Source of the DNA: Euonymus europaeus
Lineage: Eukaryota > Streptophyta > Magnoliopsida > Celastrales > Celastraceae
Length of the DNA stretch: 64,000 bases
NCBI GenBank assembly: GCA_963580455.1
Contig: OY756969.1
Coordinates: 21,114,760 to 21,178,759, forward strand
Reading direction: 5' to 3'
Made by a program: the position numbers and the translations under genes. Numbering within the stretch: the first letter of the stretch is position 1; each line of letters starts with the position of its first letter. This document shows positions 34,670 through 45,357 of the stretch, piece after piece. Below the pieces are notes generated by a model that was not told the origin of the DNA, searched no databases, and worked only from the letters and a program-made list of their open reading frames with translations.

Positions 34670-35455
34670 TCAAGAAGACAAATCAGTAGAACCTGAAACT
34701 CTGGGTGACATCTCCGGAAAAAGCGGCAAAAGCCTCGGCTCCGATCCTCGGGGCGTGGTTGCGGGAGACCGATGCAAGAAAAAGCCCTTCCCTTTAATAG
34801 CTTTCTCCTCCGCCTCAGCATCTAATTTCACATTATTGGTGTTAGTACAGTTATAATTCACAAACTCTGATCGGTCTAACGGATCGGGTTTCAACGGCGT
34901 AACCGGGCTGAGTACCAGAGCAGGGAAATCAAGAATACTAGGAGATAGGATCTCGGGTTTTCGAGGAGAGAACCCAGAGTTATTCGGGTTAAAGAATCGG
35001 TCAAGGGGGCTGATCTTGAAGTTTTTCAGGGAGTTTCTTCGCTCGTAAAGCTTGAACCCAGATTGCTGCTTCTTGGGTATAGATTTGATGGGAGGGATAT
35101 TGTGGGTGTAGTTTCTGGGAGACGGGTCTGGTTTGTGTTGGGTAGTAGATGCGGGTTTGGAGCTGGCATTCTTGGCGATCTCTGACGAACCGGTTAGCAT
35201 TTGGACGACATGTTTGAAGTTGGTGGTGTTGGCCTGGACGAAAGTAGTCGGGTAAGGGTTGGCGGATTCTGATCTGGTGATGGGTTTTGGTGAAGGCGGC
35301 GGCGGCTGGGTTAGGTTGTTATTGTGTGTCTGCTGGAGCCCATGAGTACTGGGGCTGTTTGTGTTGCTGCTGCTGCTGCTGGTTGTGCTGTGACTTGTTG
35401 GTGATGGGAGGAGAGATGTGTGTGGGCTCTTATGGTTCCTTGGTGAGGTATTCAT
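34670..35455 (-). CDS. VQ motif protein, VQ4/VQ13/VQ33 type (261 aa, no intron)
   Basis: The VQ motif FKHVVQMLTG is at residues 80-89 of a Ser/Pro/Asn-rich protein. The rest matches the VQ4 subgroup from memory: RSESANPYPTTFVQA before the motif, KLYERRNSLKNFKI, SPRKPEILSPSILDFPALVL in the middle, and SPATTPRGSEPRLLPLFP near the C-terminus. VQ proteins bind WRKY factors in the nucleus; the VQ4 group (MVQ1) are MAP kinase substrates in immunity, and many SP/TP sites are visible here. I chose ATG 35455 (MNTSPR), which aligns with the known start of VQ4, though the frame stays open upstream to 35596. VQ genes are usually intronless, as here. Confidence 0.92.
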   Translation of the reverse strand: MNTSPRNHKSPHTSLLPSPTSHSTTSSSSSNTNSPSTHGLQQTHNNNLTQPPPPSPKPITRSESANPYPTTFVQANTTNFKHVVQMLTGSSEIAKNASSKPASTTQHKPDPSPRNYTHNIPPIKSIPKKQQSGFKLYERRNSLKNFKISPLDRFFNPNNSGFSPRKPEILSPSILDFPALVLSPVTPLKPDPLDRSEFVNYNCTNTNNVKLDAEAEEKAIKGKGFFLHRSPATTPRGSEPRLLPLFPEMSPRVSGSTDLSS

Positions 35456-35610
35456 AGTTGGGTCTGTAGTATTGAATCTTTGCACAGCAGTCTCCACACA
35501 CATAAAAAGAGGGATTGTGGAGACTGGAGAGCGAAAGACGATATTAGACGAAGAGTGAGACTTTTTCCGTTCGGGAAGAAGGATTTTGGTGGACACTTGA
35601 GTGCGACACG

Positions 35611-35622
35611 TATATATTTATA
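35611..35622 (-). promoter_or_regulatory. probable TATA box of the VQ gene
   Basis: Minus strand reads TATAAATATATA about 160 bases upstream of the start codon. It ends three bases from the target duplication of a MULE at 35625. The assignment is by position and composition only. Confidence 0.5.
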
Positions 35623-36295
35623 ATGATCAAATAGGATAAATAGTATTTTTGGTTATGTAAGAGTCCCTCGTTTCAATTTAGTTACTGAACTTTTAACTTT
35701 GAAGTCATTCAATTCGATAATTAAATTTATAGTTTTGTTTCAATTCTAAAAATCAGATAGTTTTTTCACAATTTAGACATGTTATTAGCTGAAGTGACAT
35801 AACAAAATATATTTTTTATTTACTAAATATAAAAAATAAAGAAAAAATCATTAAGTCTATATTGAAGAAATCGGCAAAACTTCATCTGCGATTGAAGGTG
35901 GGCTTTCTTCATCGGCAAATCTGCATTGAAAACATCGAAAGTGAGCCTCCTTCATTTGTAATAAAGTGCTCTGAATTCTAAATGAAACACCAGAAGCAAG
36001 GTGTCAATAGCAACTCAAGAGGAGGAAAATTGATCCATGGACACTGAAATGGTGAATTGAAGAACAACTAAAGAGAATGAAATTGAAATTCATACCTGAT
36101 CTCAGACTTTGACCATGATTTGGAGCAGCTGCCTAGGGTAAAGACAAAACCCCTCTACAGCTCTAGAGAATATATTCCCAAAATTTTGTTTTCTGGTCAT
36201 TTCTTTCCCCAAATTGGAATGTCAAATCAAGAATATGAATTTCTCAATATTGGTTGATCGGAACCCAAAGAAGCACCTGATTATTCGATTTTTGC

Positions 36296-37228
36296 AGGTT
36301 AATAGTACTTTTGACTACTGAAAGAGTTGGCACGTTTCAACTTAGATATTGAAGTTCAAACTCATTTAACTCATGAACCAAAGTTTCAATTCTAGGCATC
36401 AAACAACTTTTCTCATATACAGTCAGATAAAATTTTGATGTGGCATTCAAAACCTAGCAAAAAAAGAAAATGAAAATCTAGTGCTAGATTAAATTCGTTT
36501 AATCGTGGTAGAATGTCGTGAAACATAAAAATTCCAAGTTAATGTAATTTAGTTTTCCTCCATAATTCTCAAGAACCAATCAAAAAATAAGAGAAAGGGT
36601 TTACTCAAGCAAGGAAGGAAAAAGGAGACGGCGATGAAGGAGATGTCGAAGGAGAACATCCGCTAGAGGCAAGGGCATGCACTCCAGAGTGCTTCACTAC
36701 CTTCGCCATTTCTCCACGATCTCCCTATTTTCACACGCCTTTTCTATGCAAATCTGCACCAATCTGTATCCCGATTTCCATAACTATCCGACTCCGAACC
36801 TTCTCTCACTCATTCTTCTTCTTATCCGATCTCAATTGACGATTTTAGGAGGCTTAGTGCTTTGATTTACGGAATTTTAGTATTCTTGTGATACTAAACA
36901 TCTGTTTGGTTGAGAATCTGTCTATCAAAGTATAAGCTGGTGTAAATAGTTATTTCTATGTATGTCTAACATAGTATAAGTTGTGTAAATGCTTAACCAA
37001 ACAGATGCTAAATGAAGACAGAGTCATAAGATTTTTTTTTTGGAAAAATAATTTAACTTCTTCATGCCACATTAGATATTAACGTGCCCAAACAGTAAAA
37101 AAAAACTGATGAATGATGAGTTTTGAAACTAAATTGAAACCTTGGTTTTCGAGTTGGATGAGTTTGAACTTCAGTACCTGAGTTGAAACGTGCCGACTAT
37201 TTTAGCACTCAAAAATGCTATTAGCCCT
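36296..37228. mobile_element. inner MULE, 933 bp, perfect 9-bp target duplication
   Basis: Inverted ends of about 100 bp: both arms carry ggcacgtttcaact, a tgaagttcaaactcat phrase and a gtttcaatt phrase in mirrored order. The 9-bp flanks GATTTTTGC (36287-36295 and 37229-37237) are identical, the Mutator duplication length. The GC-richer centre (36600-36860) looks unlike the AT-rich arms and could be captured gene DNA, but its translation is not recognised. A Tourist-like MITE sits at 36898-37008. Confidence 0.85.
36898..37008. mobile_element. Tourist-like (PIF/Harbinger) MITE, 111 bp
   Basis: Ends ACATCTGTTTGG and CCAAACAGATGC are inverted repeats, extending inward through an agtataag...cttatact-like pairing. 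TAA flanks it on both sides (36895-36897 and 37009-37011), the 3-bp duplication of the PIF/Harbinger group. Too short to code. Confidence 0.78.
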
Positions 37229-37587
37229 GATTTTTGCACATTTTTTGATCCGGGTCAAAGGCAGAAAAGGGTTTGATTTTGCTGGGTGAGATCAATTTTT
37301 ATGAGGAAGAGACGAAGAACAAGAACATGAAAGGGGATTAAAACTAGGGTTTGCTATAATTTTTCTAGTTTTATTTTTATCTTTTGCAGTTAGGTTTTAA
37401 CAATTTTTTTTAGTTTTACACGTCATCATGCAATTCCAACAAAAATATATTTTTTTACGTCACGCCAACATTTTATCTAATCATATATGAGAAAAGCTGA
37501 ATTGAAACAAAAACATAATCTCGGTTCTTGAGTTGGACCAAGGCCACTTTTTTAGTGAATAAAAGTGATATTAACCCTGATAAAATA

Positions 37588-37986
37588 TAACATAAATATA
37601 CTTCTAGTTTCTTTCGTTTTAAATTATTTTTACTTAAAATCATCTTTAAACCATTTTTAGGTACATTTTGGACATTTGATCCTTTAAATGAGATAGACGC
37701 AGGAAAAATCATATATGTGACATATATTTGGCATATTAAAGTAAAAGTAACTTACAAACTAATAACAAATTTCAATGATAAATATCTAATTGAAATTGAA
37801 AGATGCAGTGGTACTTTTATCAAAGAACTAAAGAGAAAGAAGTACCTTCAGTTGGAGCATTAAATCCTCGGCCCAACATGTTGAGAAATACAAACTATAC
37901 AACAAACAAAGTCAACTTCTTAGCTCTCCACAACTTCCTTTTCATCGCAAAAAGCTTACCCAAAAGCCAAAAGCCAAACTTCAGCA
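37588..37986. other. intergenic, nothing recognised
   Basis: AT-rich spacer between the outer MULE and an LTR remnant. Confidence 0.4.
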
Positions 37987-38626
37987 TGTTTGCTGGCTAA
38001 CATATCTAATTGAGCTTATTATCAGAGACTGTGCCATTGTAAGAAACATCACTGCCACACGAGCTTTCTTTCTGTTGTGTAGATTAGAGACGAAAACAAC
38101 AATAATTAAGAACAAGAAAAGAAAACGACATAGAGAATTATAGTGGTTCGGCAAGGTGTGCCTATATCCACTACTGTCAAATGGCTCAAGTATTCCACTA
38201 ATTATGAAAATAGAGTTACATATGTTTTTATATATCCCTAATCCCTTCCACATCAACTAGCCCCTTAACATATGAGCGATATTTAACACTTTCCGTGATT
38301 CCCAGCTCCGAGTTCATATGAGACTCTTATATCTATGAGCTTTCTATTCACTCACCAATATAACATCATTAACTCAATCAATTTCTCCTCCTTTATGTCA
38401 GTTATAGGATTTGGAACATTAGGTGGCTCACCTGTCTTCTTCATCTGCTTTAATGAATAGATCAAGTTGTTCTAAGGGTTACTACCTGCACACTTTAAAG
38501 CACCAAAACAATCCTAATTAATGCTCAATGACATCAATCTTAACCCCAATAATATCTCGTTTATGACAAACTAATCATTCTACATTTGCACAACGTAAAA
38601 TAAATATAGAGATCAATAATCCAACA
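37987..38626 (-). mobile_element. LTR remnant on the minus strand
   Basis: Read on the minus strand, the stretch starts TGTTGGATTATTGATC at 38626 and, near 38150, carries the tatagtggttcggc phrase in inverse orientation, the U5 signature of many plant LTRs. No primer site or polypurine tract is seen beside it, so it may be a solo LTR. The lower end is approximate. Confidence 0.5.
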
Positions 38627-38854
38627 CTAAAGTATAACCTCGATGAATTAATAATCTCCCTTAAATAGTTTTAAGAACTGTGAAGGTTAATAGAAAGTTT
38701 ATTCCCATGTTAGATCTAGGAATGCAAATGATTTATTGATAATCAAGTTTAATTAAAGAAACCAAAGTCATTTAGTTTAATACAATAATTACAAAGCCCA
38801 AGAGAACACACACAAATTGACCCCAACCCTATTACACTCGATTATCTGCGATTG

Positions 38855-39185
38855 TCAATAAGATGAGAACATATAGGGAAGACATGACTGAAAAATGTGT
38901 GGTTGAGAAGATCCTTGTTAGTATTCCTTCAAATTTTAATTCAATTATAGCTATTGAAGAAAGGAAGAGTTTAGATGAGTTGTCTGTGAGTGATCTTTTG
39001 GTGGGTCTAGTAACAGCGGAAAACGGAAGCAAAAAGTCAAGTGCAAGATTTGCAGTAGGCTTGGGCATCTTGAACAAGATTGCTGGTTCAAAGGTAAGCC
39101 TGAATGTAATAGCTGTGGGGAACATAGGCATTTATGGAAGTTGTGTAGGTTTAAGTTGAAAGAAAATTTTGTTGTGCATGAAGGA
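38855..39185 (+). pseudogene. copia gag fragment with two zinc knuckles
   Basis: Frame one (38863 on) reads MRTYREDMTEKCVVEKILVSIP, a UBN2-type gag core. After a frame change, CKICSRLGHLEQDC and CNSCGEHRHLWKLC follow at about 39033-39155; both fit CX2CX4HX4C. There is no protease or pol after it. It lies on the opposite strand to the adjacent LTR remnant, so the two are not obviously one element. Confidence 0.78.
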
Positions 39186-42100
39186 AGGAGTGACGATAAA
39201 GAAGATAAAGATTTAGGGTATGTTCTCTTTACTATTTTGAGCTTATTTTGATGAAAACTCAAAACTTGTTTGATAGTGCATTTTTTAGAATGCGTTTTTG
39301 AAAACACCCTGAAATCTATAATATAAATTTGAAAATGATATTTTTACATTTTGGGTGTTTTCACCCAAAACATGGAAAACTTTAAAACACGAGTCTCGCG
39401 TCATTGTGTCAATTTTTGGAGAGTGCCTTGAAGTGTCTGCTGGACTATTTATTATGCAATTTGCTAAATTGTTGGACTGCTAACCTGCTGCCTATACTCT
39501 TAAAATGATAGAATCTATTGGACTGCTGCTGTTTTACAGGAGAGAAGCCTTCATTTCTGAATGTAAAACATGCACTACTCAAACCTGCATGGTTGCACTA
39601 TTTAATGCTTTTTATATTCATTATTTTGGACCATTTGGAATTTTGGATTTGCTGTGTAATATTGTAATGACCTTAATAGTCTGCAGAACCCAGCAGTGCA
39701 ACTGCACTGTTTTAATGCTTTTGATATTTTCTTTATTTTGGACCATTTGGATTTGATATGTAATAATATTGTAATGGCCTTGAAGCCTTTTTAATTTTTA
39801 GGCCTTGAATTTGGTACGTATTGTTTAGGCCCAACATTTGTATTTGGATTTTAGTTTAAGGCCTTGAAGTGTGATGATATTTGTAATTTTATTCTTGCCT
39901 CGGCTTGAAGCCCAACAACCAGCCCATCAACTGAAAACCGACCAATTCGAGTGTCGGTTATGAGCCACACATTATGTGAATTGGCCGGGCAGTGAGTGTT
40001 ACGTGAGAGAGGGAAAAGGAACAAATTTGAAGGAAAAGAAGAGGAAACTCATAGGGTCAAGCATTAACCATGATATTAAGTCGCATGAGGAGGGAAAAGG
40101 AACAAATTTGAAGGAATCAATCATCCGGACAAGTACAAATACCATGTGGCCACATATAAGTATAGGATTTGCCATAAGAAAAATAATTGACAAATTCCAT
40201 GGAAACACTCAACTGACTAAGAGAGTGGGCATTGGAGCAAGAAGAAAAGTCCAAGTGATACAATGGAATTGGACCAGTGTGGGATTTCAGGGGTGGGGGT
40301 AGTGAGTGTTACGTGAGAGAGGGAGAAGAGAAAAATCGTCGAAAACTTGAAATAGGTTTCAGACTTTTCATAGACAACTTAGGGCAATTGCACGGCTCCT
40401 CTGCCACCGTGTCTCAATTTGACCCTAACAAAAATTAAGTTATATATTCATCAATATTATCAAAACACATCTTTTAATACAATCACATCAATAAAACATA
40501 AAATCCTAAAGATTTTCTATTTTCTCTATTAATGAATCCCGCGTGCCCCTCCTGTGTTTTTTTCTTTTGTTTTTTCTTTAAAATTATGTATATAAGTATC
40601 GTGTTTAAACATTAATAAATGTTGTGTCTTACTCTTAAATCATATTCATTTAACTTAAGTATAAAGAAATGAACAAAATTGTTGTTTCTTAAACTAAAAG
40701 AACACTGTCATCTAAAGTTTAATGGTTTGATGGCATAAAATTTTAAACTAACAAAAATCACAACAAGTAACAAATATTTGAGAAATGACAATATAAATTA
40801 GAGAAACAAATTCATTTTATTTCGCGATTTTTATACTAAAAGAAACATCGGCAAAAAAACATTATTCACTATAACATTAATATAGAAATCTTTATATACT
40901 TTTTTATTTCTCAATTTGATTTTGCTATAATTAATGTAAATTTGTCATTTTTCAATAAATAATCTTAAAAGAAAATTGGGGGTTGTCCTGAATCCCCCAT
41001 CCATCTCTAAGCCCCCCTTTCACATGAAATCCCGACTCCGGCCCTGTCCAACATCTTTTACAAAAAAATCAAATCACATATTTAACTACATCAATAAAAA
41101 TACGCATTTTCATATATTATTACTACCCCTAAAAGTTTACCATTGCAAGTGCTTAATTGAGGACTTTTACTAGTTCATTGTCAAAATGAGCTACATAGAG
41201 CCCAAATATAAGGTCATATACTTAGAATTTAGAGATGTAATTAGTCCGGCCCAGATCGAGAATGCAATATCGACTGGTTGATTAGGGCTGGGCATGGATC
41301 AATATTATTAGTCATTATTGTTTAGCAACTTATTATTGGCCCAACAATCTACCATTTTGCCGTCGGACCAATATAACCATCCAGCACATGTACATGTGGG
41401 TCGGATTGTGGTTTTGATTTTATGCAAATGTATATCGGCCAACCAACAATATATAACAAAATTGAAATTTAAAAAAAAAAATTACCTATTGAAAACAGAA
41501 AATTTATTTCAATATTTAGTTACTTTTCATTTGGAAAATTCTGTAAACTTTTATTTGAATTTTTAATATTGACTATTTGATTTTTGAGTGTTATTTACTC
41601 TCTTTTTTGTGCATGTTTTTCACTGCCTGATATTATCAAACCGACAAGAGTCTGTTGACAATCAACAATGACCCGAAATAATGGGCAGATATCAGTTGAT
41701 TTTGGTGAACTTCAATTGTCGAGTCGATTGAATTATCAGTTGATAATCAACCAACTCGACTTATACCCAACTCAACCCTAATTGGGATCGGAAGTCCATG
41801 ACCCAAAGAGATATTAGGTGGCCGAGATCGAGCAGCATGGACGGATCATGGATTTCTTGTCAAGTATGAATATTCATTGTAAATCTATAAGCATCATCAC
41901 ATGAAATGCATAGAAAGAACATTTCAAATCATAGAAATCAAAAAAAAAATCCATCAAAGAATTTTGGGGACCACACGGGTATTTGTCCACTTTAGGGTAG
42001 AAATCATACTAGGATGAAGGAGGAGGAGGCTTCCGGTGACAGAAGAAGGCTTCTCTGGTGGAGGAATGGCCAAGGTCCACTGGTGCGGCGGAAGGAGGAG

Positions 42101-44428
42101 AAAGAAAGTTATTATAAAACCCTAAACGAAAGTGGCTCGAGGGTGGGTTTTACTAGTGTCCAGTCTGGTCAAAGGACTGGACACCGTACAGTCTATTTCA
42201 ATGCACGCCACATGTACGTTAGACTCTAGAAATAATTTTTTATTTTTTTTAAAAAAAAATCTTATGAAAATGAAATGACAAAAATAGGTATAAAAATTTA
42301 GCTTATTACAAAAACTTAACAAGTAAAGGTTTCTATAAATCTCTTGTACTTCAATCAGCAATTGAGCTATCAACCCCTAGTTAAAAAAAAATAGTGGATG
42401 ATATCCAAATTTAATTTAAGAAGAACAAAGCCACTAGCTGACATAAGGAAAGCAGTCCATAGTCCTCCGCCGTAGATGCAGCACCGGGAAGCACAACTCT
42501 AGTTAATAAAAAATTAATGGATGATATCCAAATTTATTTAAGAAGAACAGAGACAGTAACTTGCATAAGGAACCCAGTCCATAGTCCTCTGCCGAGATGC
42601 AGCACCGGGAACTCAGTCACTGCGGCCAGCCGATTCCATCAAATCCTATGCAATTTCGTCAAAATACTAGCCCAATATCGAGACAAGAACTTGATTCCCT
42701 TGAATTTCCCTTTCCCATTAGTTCTGAAGCTCACATTGAACTCAACAGAATTATCATCCCAGCCAATGATCGGCGCCGCCCCCTCAAATTCACAGGCCAC
42801 GTCATACGTATTGGTGACAGCGAGGGAAATGGGGTCCAAGGTGATGATGGTGAAGCTCGATGTAAGTAAGATTCTCTTGTAACAGCCGCCCCATGAGTGT
42901 TGGACGACGAGGTAACGGGAGAGGAGCCGATATGCTTTTCTTCTTGTGCCTTTTCTTCCTTGAACGGGAGTGCTCGATCTCGAGCATGGCTCCGTTGTTG
43001 ATTGTTGTGATAAAGGAAGTACAGTGGGGTATTTAAGTTATTTTGATAAAATATTTTAATTAAATAATTTTTAAAATATATTTTAATTAAATTATTAATT
43101 CAATGGCTGGGATTTGATTCTTATTTGGTAATCAAATCTGATGATCATTGGGCCAACGGAAGTGATACCGTTATTTACCCATGCTGGATCGTAGTGCAGC
43201 CGCTCGAGGGTGGGTCTGATTTTTTAAAAACTCTTATAAAATATCGGAATGACGTTATTTCGAACAGCGTTAATAAAATAATCTACATAACAGATTTTTT
43301 TTAAAAAAAACATTGTTTTGTAACATCTTTTCAAAAAATTCCCAATGAAAATGGCGCTGTTCACAACATCTCCAATTGTCATATTTGTTATATAAAAAAA
43401 TTGCCATATTTTTGTCTCCAATCATTAAAAAAATAGTGATATTTGGGAAGGGAAGAAAAAAAAAACTCGTAAAGTTGATTCTTATCCAAAACACAACGGC
43501 TACATTTTGTTCTGGCAAACTCGAGAGAGCCCAATAAATCAGAAAAATAAAAAATAAAAAATAAAAGAAAGAAACCCTATCATTATCTCGTGGACTGATC
43601 TTTGTTCAAAAGCCATGCTTTGTGCCTCAAAGTCCATCATTGATCAGTTCGACAAACAAGGCCCACCTTGAATATATGTGTCCTCTGCTTTCGTGGTTTC
43701 ATTGCCAAATTGTATCACTGCATCAGATGGAGATTTATCATAGCCTTTTTCATATATCGCCTGATGGCATCCAAGGAAGACACAGTCAATCACACTGCAA
43801 TGCTGGCCTACTCAAGTGCTGGCATATTCGAGGCGCCAATTCTCTCTAGTCTCATTTATTTTGCGCATCCCAAGTCATGATTAAGATAATGACCGTCACT
43901 AATCAAAAATATTATTCTGACTAGCACAAGTTTGTCCTCTTGGGATCCGGGGGACCCCAATTCGGAGCAATAAATCTTTTTAAAATTTTAAAAAAAGCAA
44001 CAAATATGTAAAAATCAAACCGTACCGATCGAGACCATCCAGTTATAGATCGATATCATCTTTTCCGTTGGATAGAAAGTACCGTCCGGTAGAGAGTATA
44101 TACCACAGAATATAAGTTACACGGCTCACCCGCAAGGCATGCACCATGTCTGCCACAAGGGAGACCAGAGATACTGTATTTATGACGACTACTCTTTTAA
44201 TTTGTTCTATCCAAGTTTAGAGTACATAGCTAGTTAATGTCAAAGAAGAAGATCGAAATTTATTTAATAATAATATATTAAGCTCTATCGTACATTTTAT
44301 TGTCACCCCAAACACACACTGAGCACGCTTAAAGAGCAACACAAGCTGCAAATTACAACGGATTAATTTTAGAAATAAGCAAATTAAAAAGTCCCTAGAT
44401 ATAAATTTCAAGACTCGAAATCCCCAAA
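39186..44428. other. intergenic with repeats; no recognised gene
   Basis: Bases 39590-39780 hold an imperfect duplication (attttggaccatttgga twice). A gtgagtgttacgtgagag phrase occurs at 39991 and 40303. Bases 41283-41780 begin TAGGGCTGGGCA and end CAACCCTA, a possible hAT-like element without a clear duplication. Bases 42377-42620 are a 122-bp tandem duplication. Bases 42600-42900 and 43640-43880 are open in several frames but match nothing I know. Confidence 0.4.
42377..42620. repeat. 122-bp tandem duplication
   Basis: The order ctagttaa, ggatgatatccaaattta, agaagaaca, agtccatagtcct and gatgcagcaccgggaa is present twice with period 122 (starts 42377 and 42499). Divergence is modest. It borders an open, unrecognised segment (42600-42990). 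Confidence 0.8.
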
Positions 44429-45297
44429 TCAGAAATGATGCGGTGCCGGAGCAGGAGCAATGTGTGAGCATTTGGGTTCAAAAGCGAGTGGTCCAACACT
44501 GTAGAGAACGAATGGAAGTTTGTTCACCACAAATGACTTCTCCGCCCTCAAAACGGCACCTTTCACTCCACCATGTAGATCGGATGGCTTGGCGACGTTA
44601 GCCGCCGGTGGTGCCGACACCAGTGACACCCTACACTTGTGGGCACCGTAGTTGGTCACCGTATGCGGTGCTTCTAGGTAGAAGTAACCGTTCTTGTCAG
44701 TACCCTTTTGGACCTCCTGTGGTTTCCTGCTGCTGTTACACTGCAGCATCACAATCGCACCTGCATAACAATGTTTGACAAACAAAAAAAGGGGTGTCTT
44801 TGCAATTAAAACAAAAGGAATAGGGTATCTTCACAAATTTAAGAACTTGATTAAGGATGTTTCTGAAAGTAAACTGTACCGGAAACAGGAGTGGCTCCGA
44901 GGAGCGTATCATGCCCAGCGAACTTGCACGACTTGCGAAACACAACGCCTTGTACCGCCACGAAGCTTCTAGGGAAATGAAACGGTGGCAACGGGCTCGG
45001 CGGGTGAGCAGGCGGATGGATGGGCGCGCTACTGGGAGGATGAGCGTGGTGGTGATGACTTGGTGGGTGAACAGGTGGATGGCTTGGTGCGTGGTGCATA
45101 GGCGAGGGTGTAGGCGAGTGGTTGTGGTGGTGGTGATGGTGGTGAGTCGGTGAAGGAGTCGGTGCCGTTGTTGGGGAATGGTGGTGGCCACCGTGGTGTG
45201 GAATAGGTGCGACGGCGTCTGTTAAAAGATCAAGATCTCCACTGTAAACAGTGGAGTAGAGAAGCGAGAGCTGAACCAACACCAACACTATACCCAT
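44429..45297 (-). CDS. non-classical arabinogalactan protein, AGP30/AGP31-like with Ole e 1 (PAC) domain (2 exons, 249 aa)
   Basis: Exon 1 is 44880-45297 and exon 2 44429-44760; the intron interrupts a Gly codon (phase 1). Residues 1-19 are a signal peptide (MGIVLVLVQLSLLYSTVYS). Residues ~33-110 are a His-rich, Pro-rich stretch with a run of seven His at 52-58 and repeated HPP/SPTPSP units, the sites of proline hydroxylation and O-glycosylation. Residues ~112-240 are the cysteine-containing Ole e 1/PAC domain (FVAVQGVVFRKSCKF, VMLQCNSS, AHKCRVSL, FEPKCS). This is the layout of AGP30 and AGP31, cell wall proteins that bind pectin and other wall glycans. A TATA box at 45350 favours ATG 45297 over the in-frame ATG 45321. 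No defect seen. Confidence 0.92.
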
Positions 45298-45349
45298 TTC
45301 TTCTGAGAGAGAGTGAGTCACTGAGGTGAAGTTCTCTTCAACGGAGGAG

Positions 45350-45357
45350 CTTTATAA
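45350..45357 (-). promoter_or_regulatory. probable TATA box of the AGP gene
   Basis: Minus strand TTATAAAG lies about 55 bases before ATG 45297, leaving room for a 25-30 nt leader. It would place the upstream ATG at 45321 at the transcript edge, which supports the chosen start. Confidence 0.5.

Larger units (their letters stand above)
35633..37578. mobile_element. outer Mutator-like (MULE) non-autonomous element
   Basis: Its ends are related inverted repeats about 60-100 bp long: left ggataaatagtatttttgg, right read in reverse agggttaatatcacttttat, followed on both sides by a diverged gtttcaattc-type region. Flanking 9-mers GATCAAATA (35625-35633) and GATAAAATA (37579-37587) match at 8 of 9, as for a MULE 9-bp duplication; the last left base is shared with the element. 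No transposase is visible. A second MULE is inserted inside it. Confidence 0.65.

Noticed and set aside
35456..35596. Longer N-terminus of the VQ protein
   Set aside because: The extension does not resemble VQ4 proteins, whose start aligns with ATG 35455, and it overlaps the predicted leader.
22747..44428. Search for LEC2 (B3) and SPL3 (SBP) genes expected from synteny
   Set aside because: No B3 or SBP motif seen in any frame; absence is noted but not proven by eye.
44857..45191. Frames over AGP exon 1 on both strands
   Set aside because: Shadows caused by the His/Pro-rich codon bias of the real exon.
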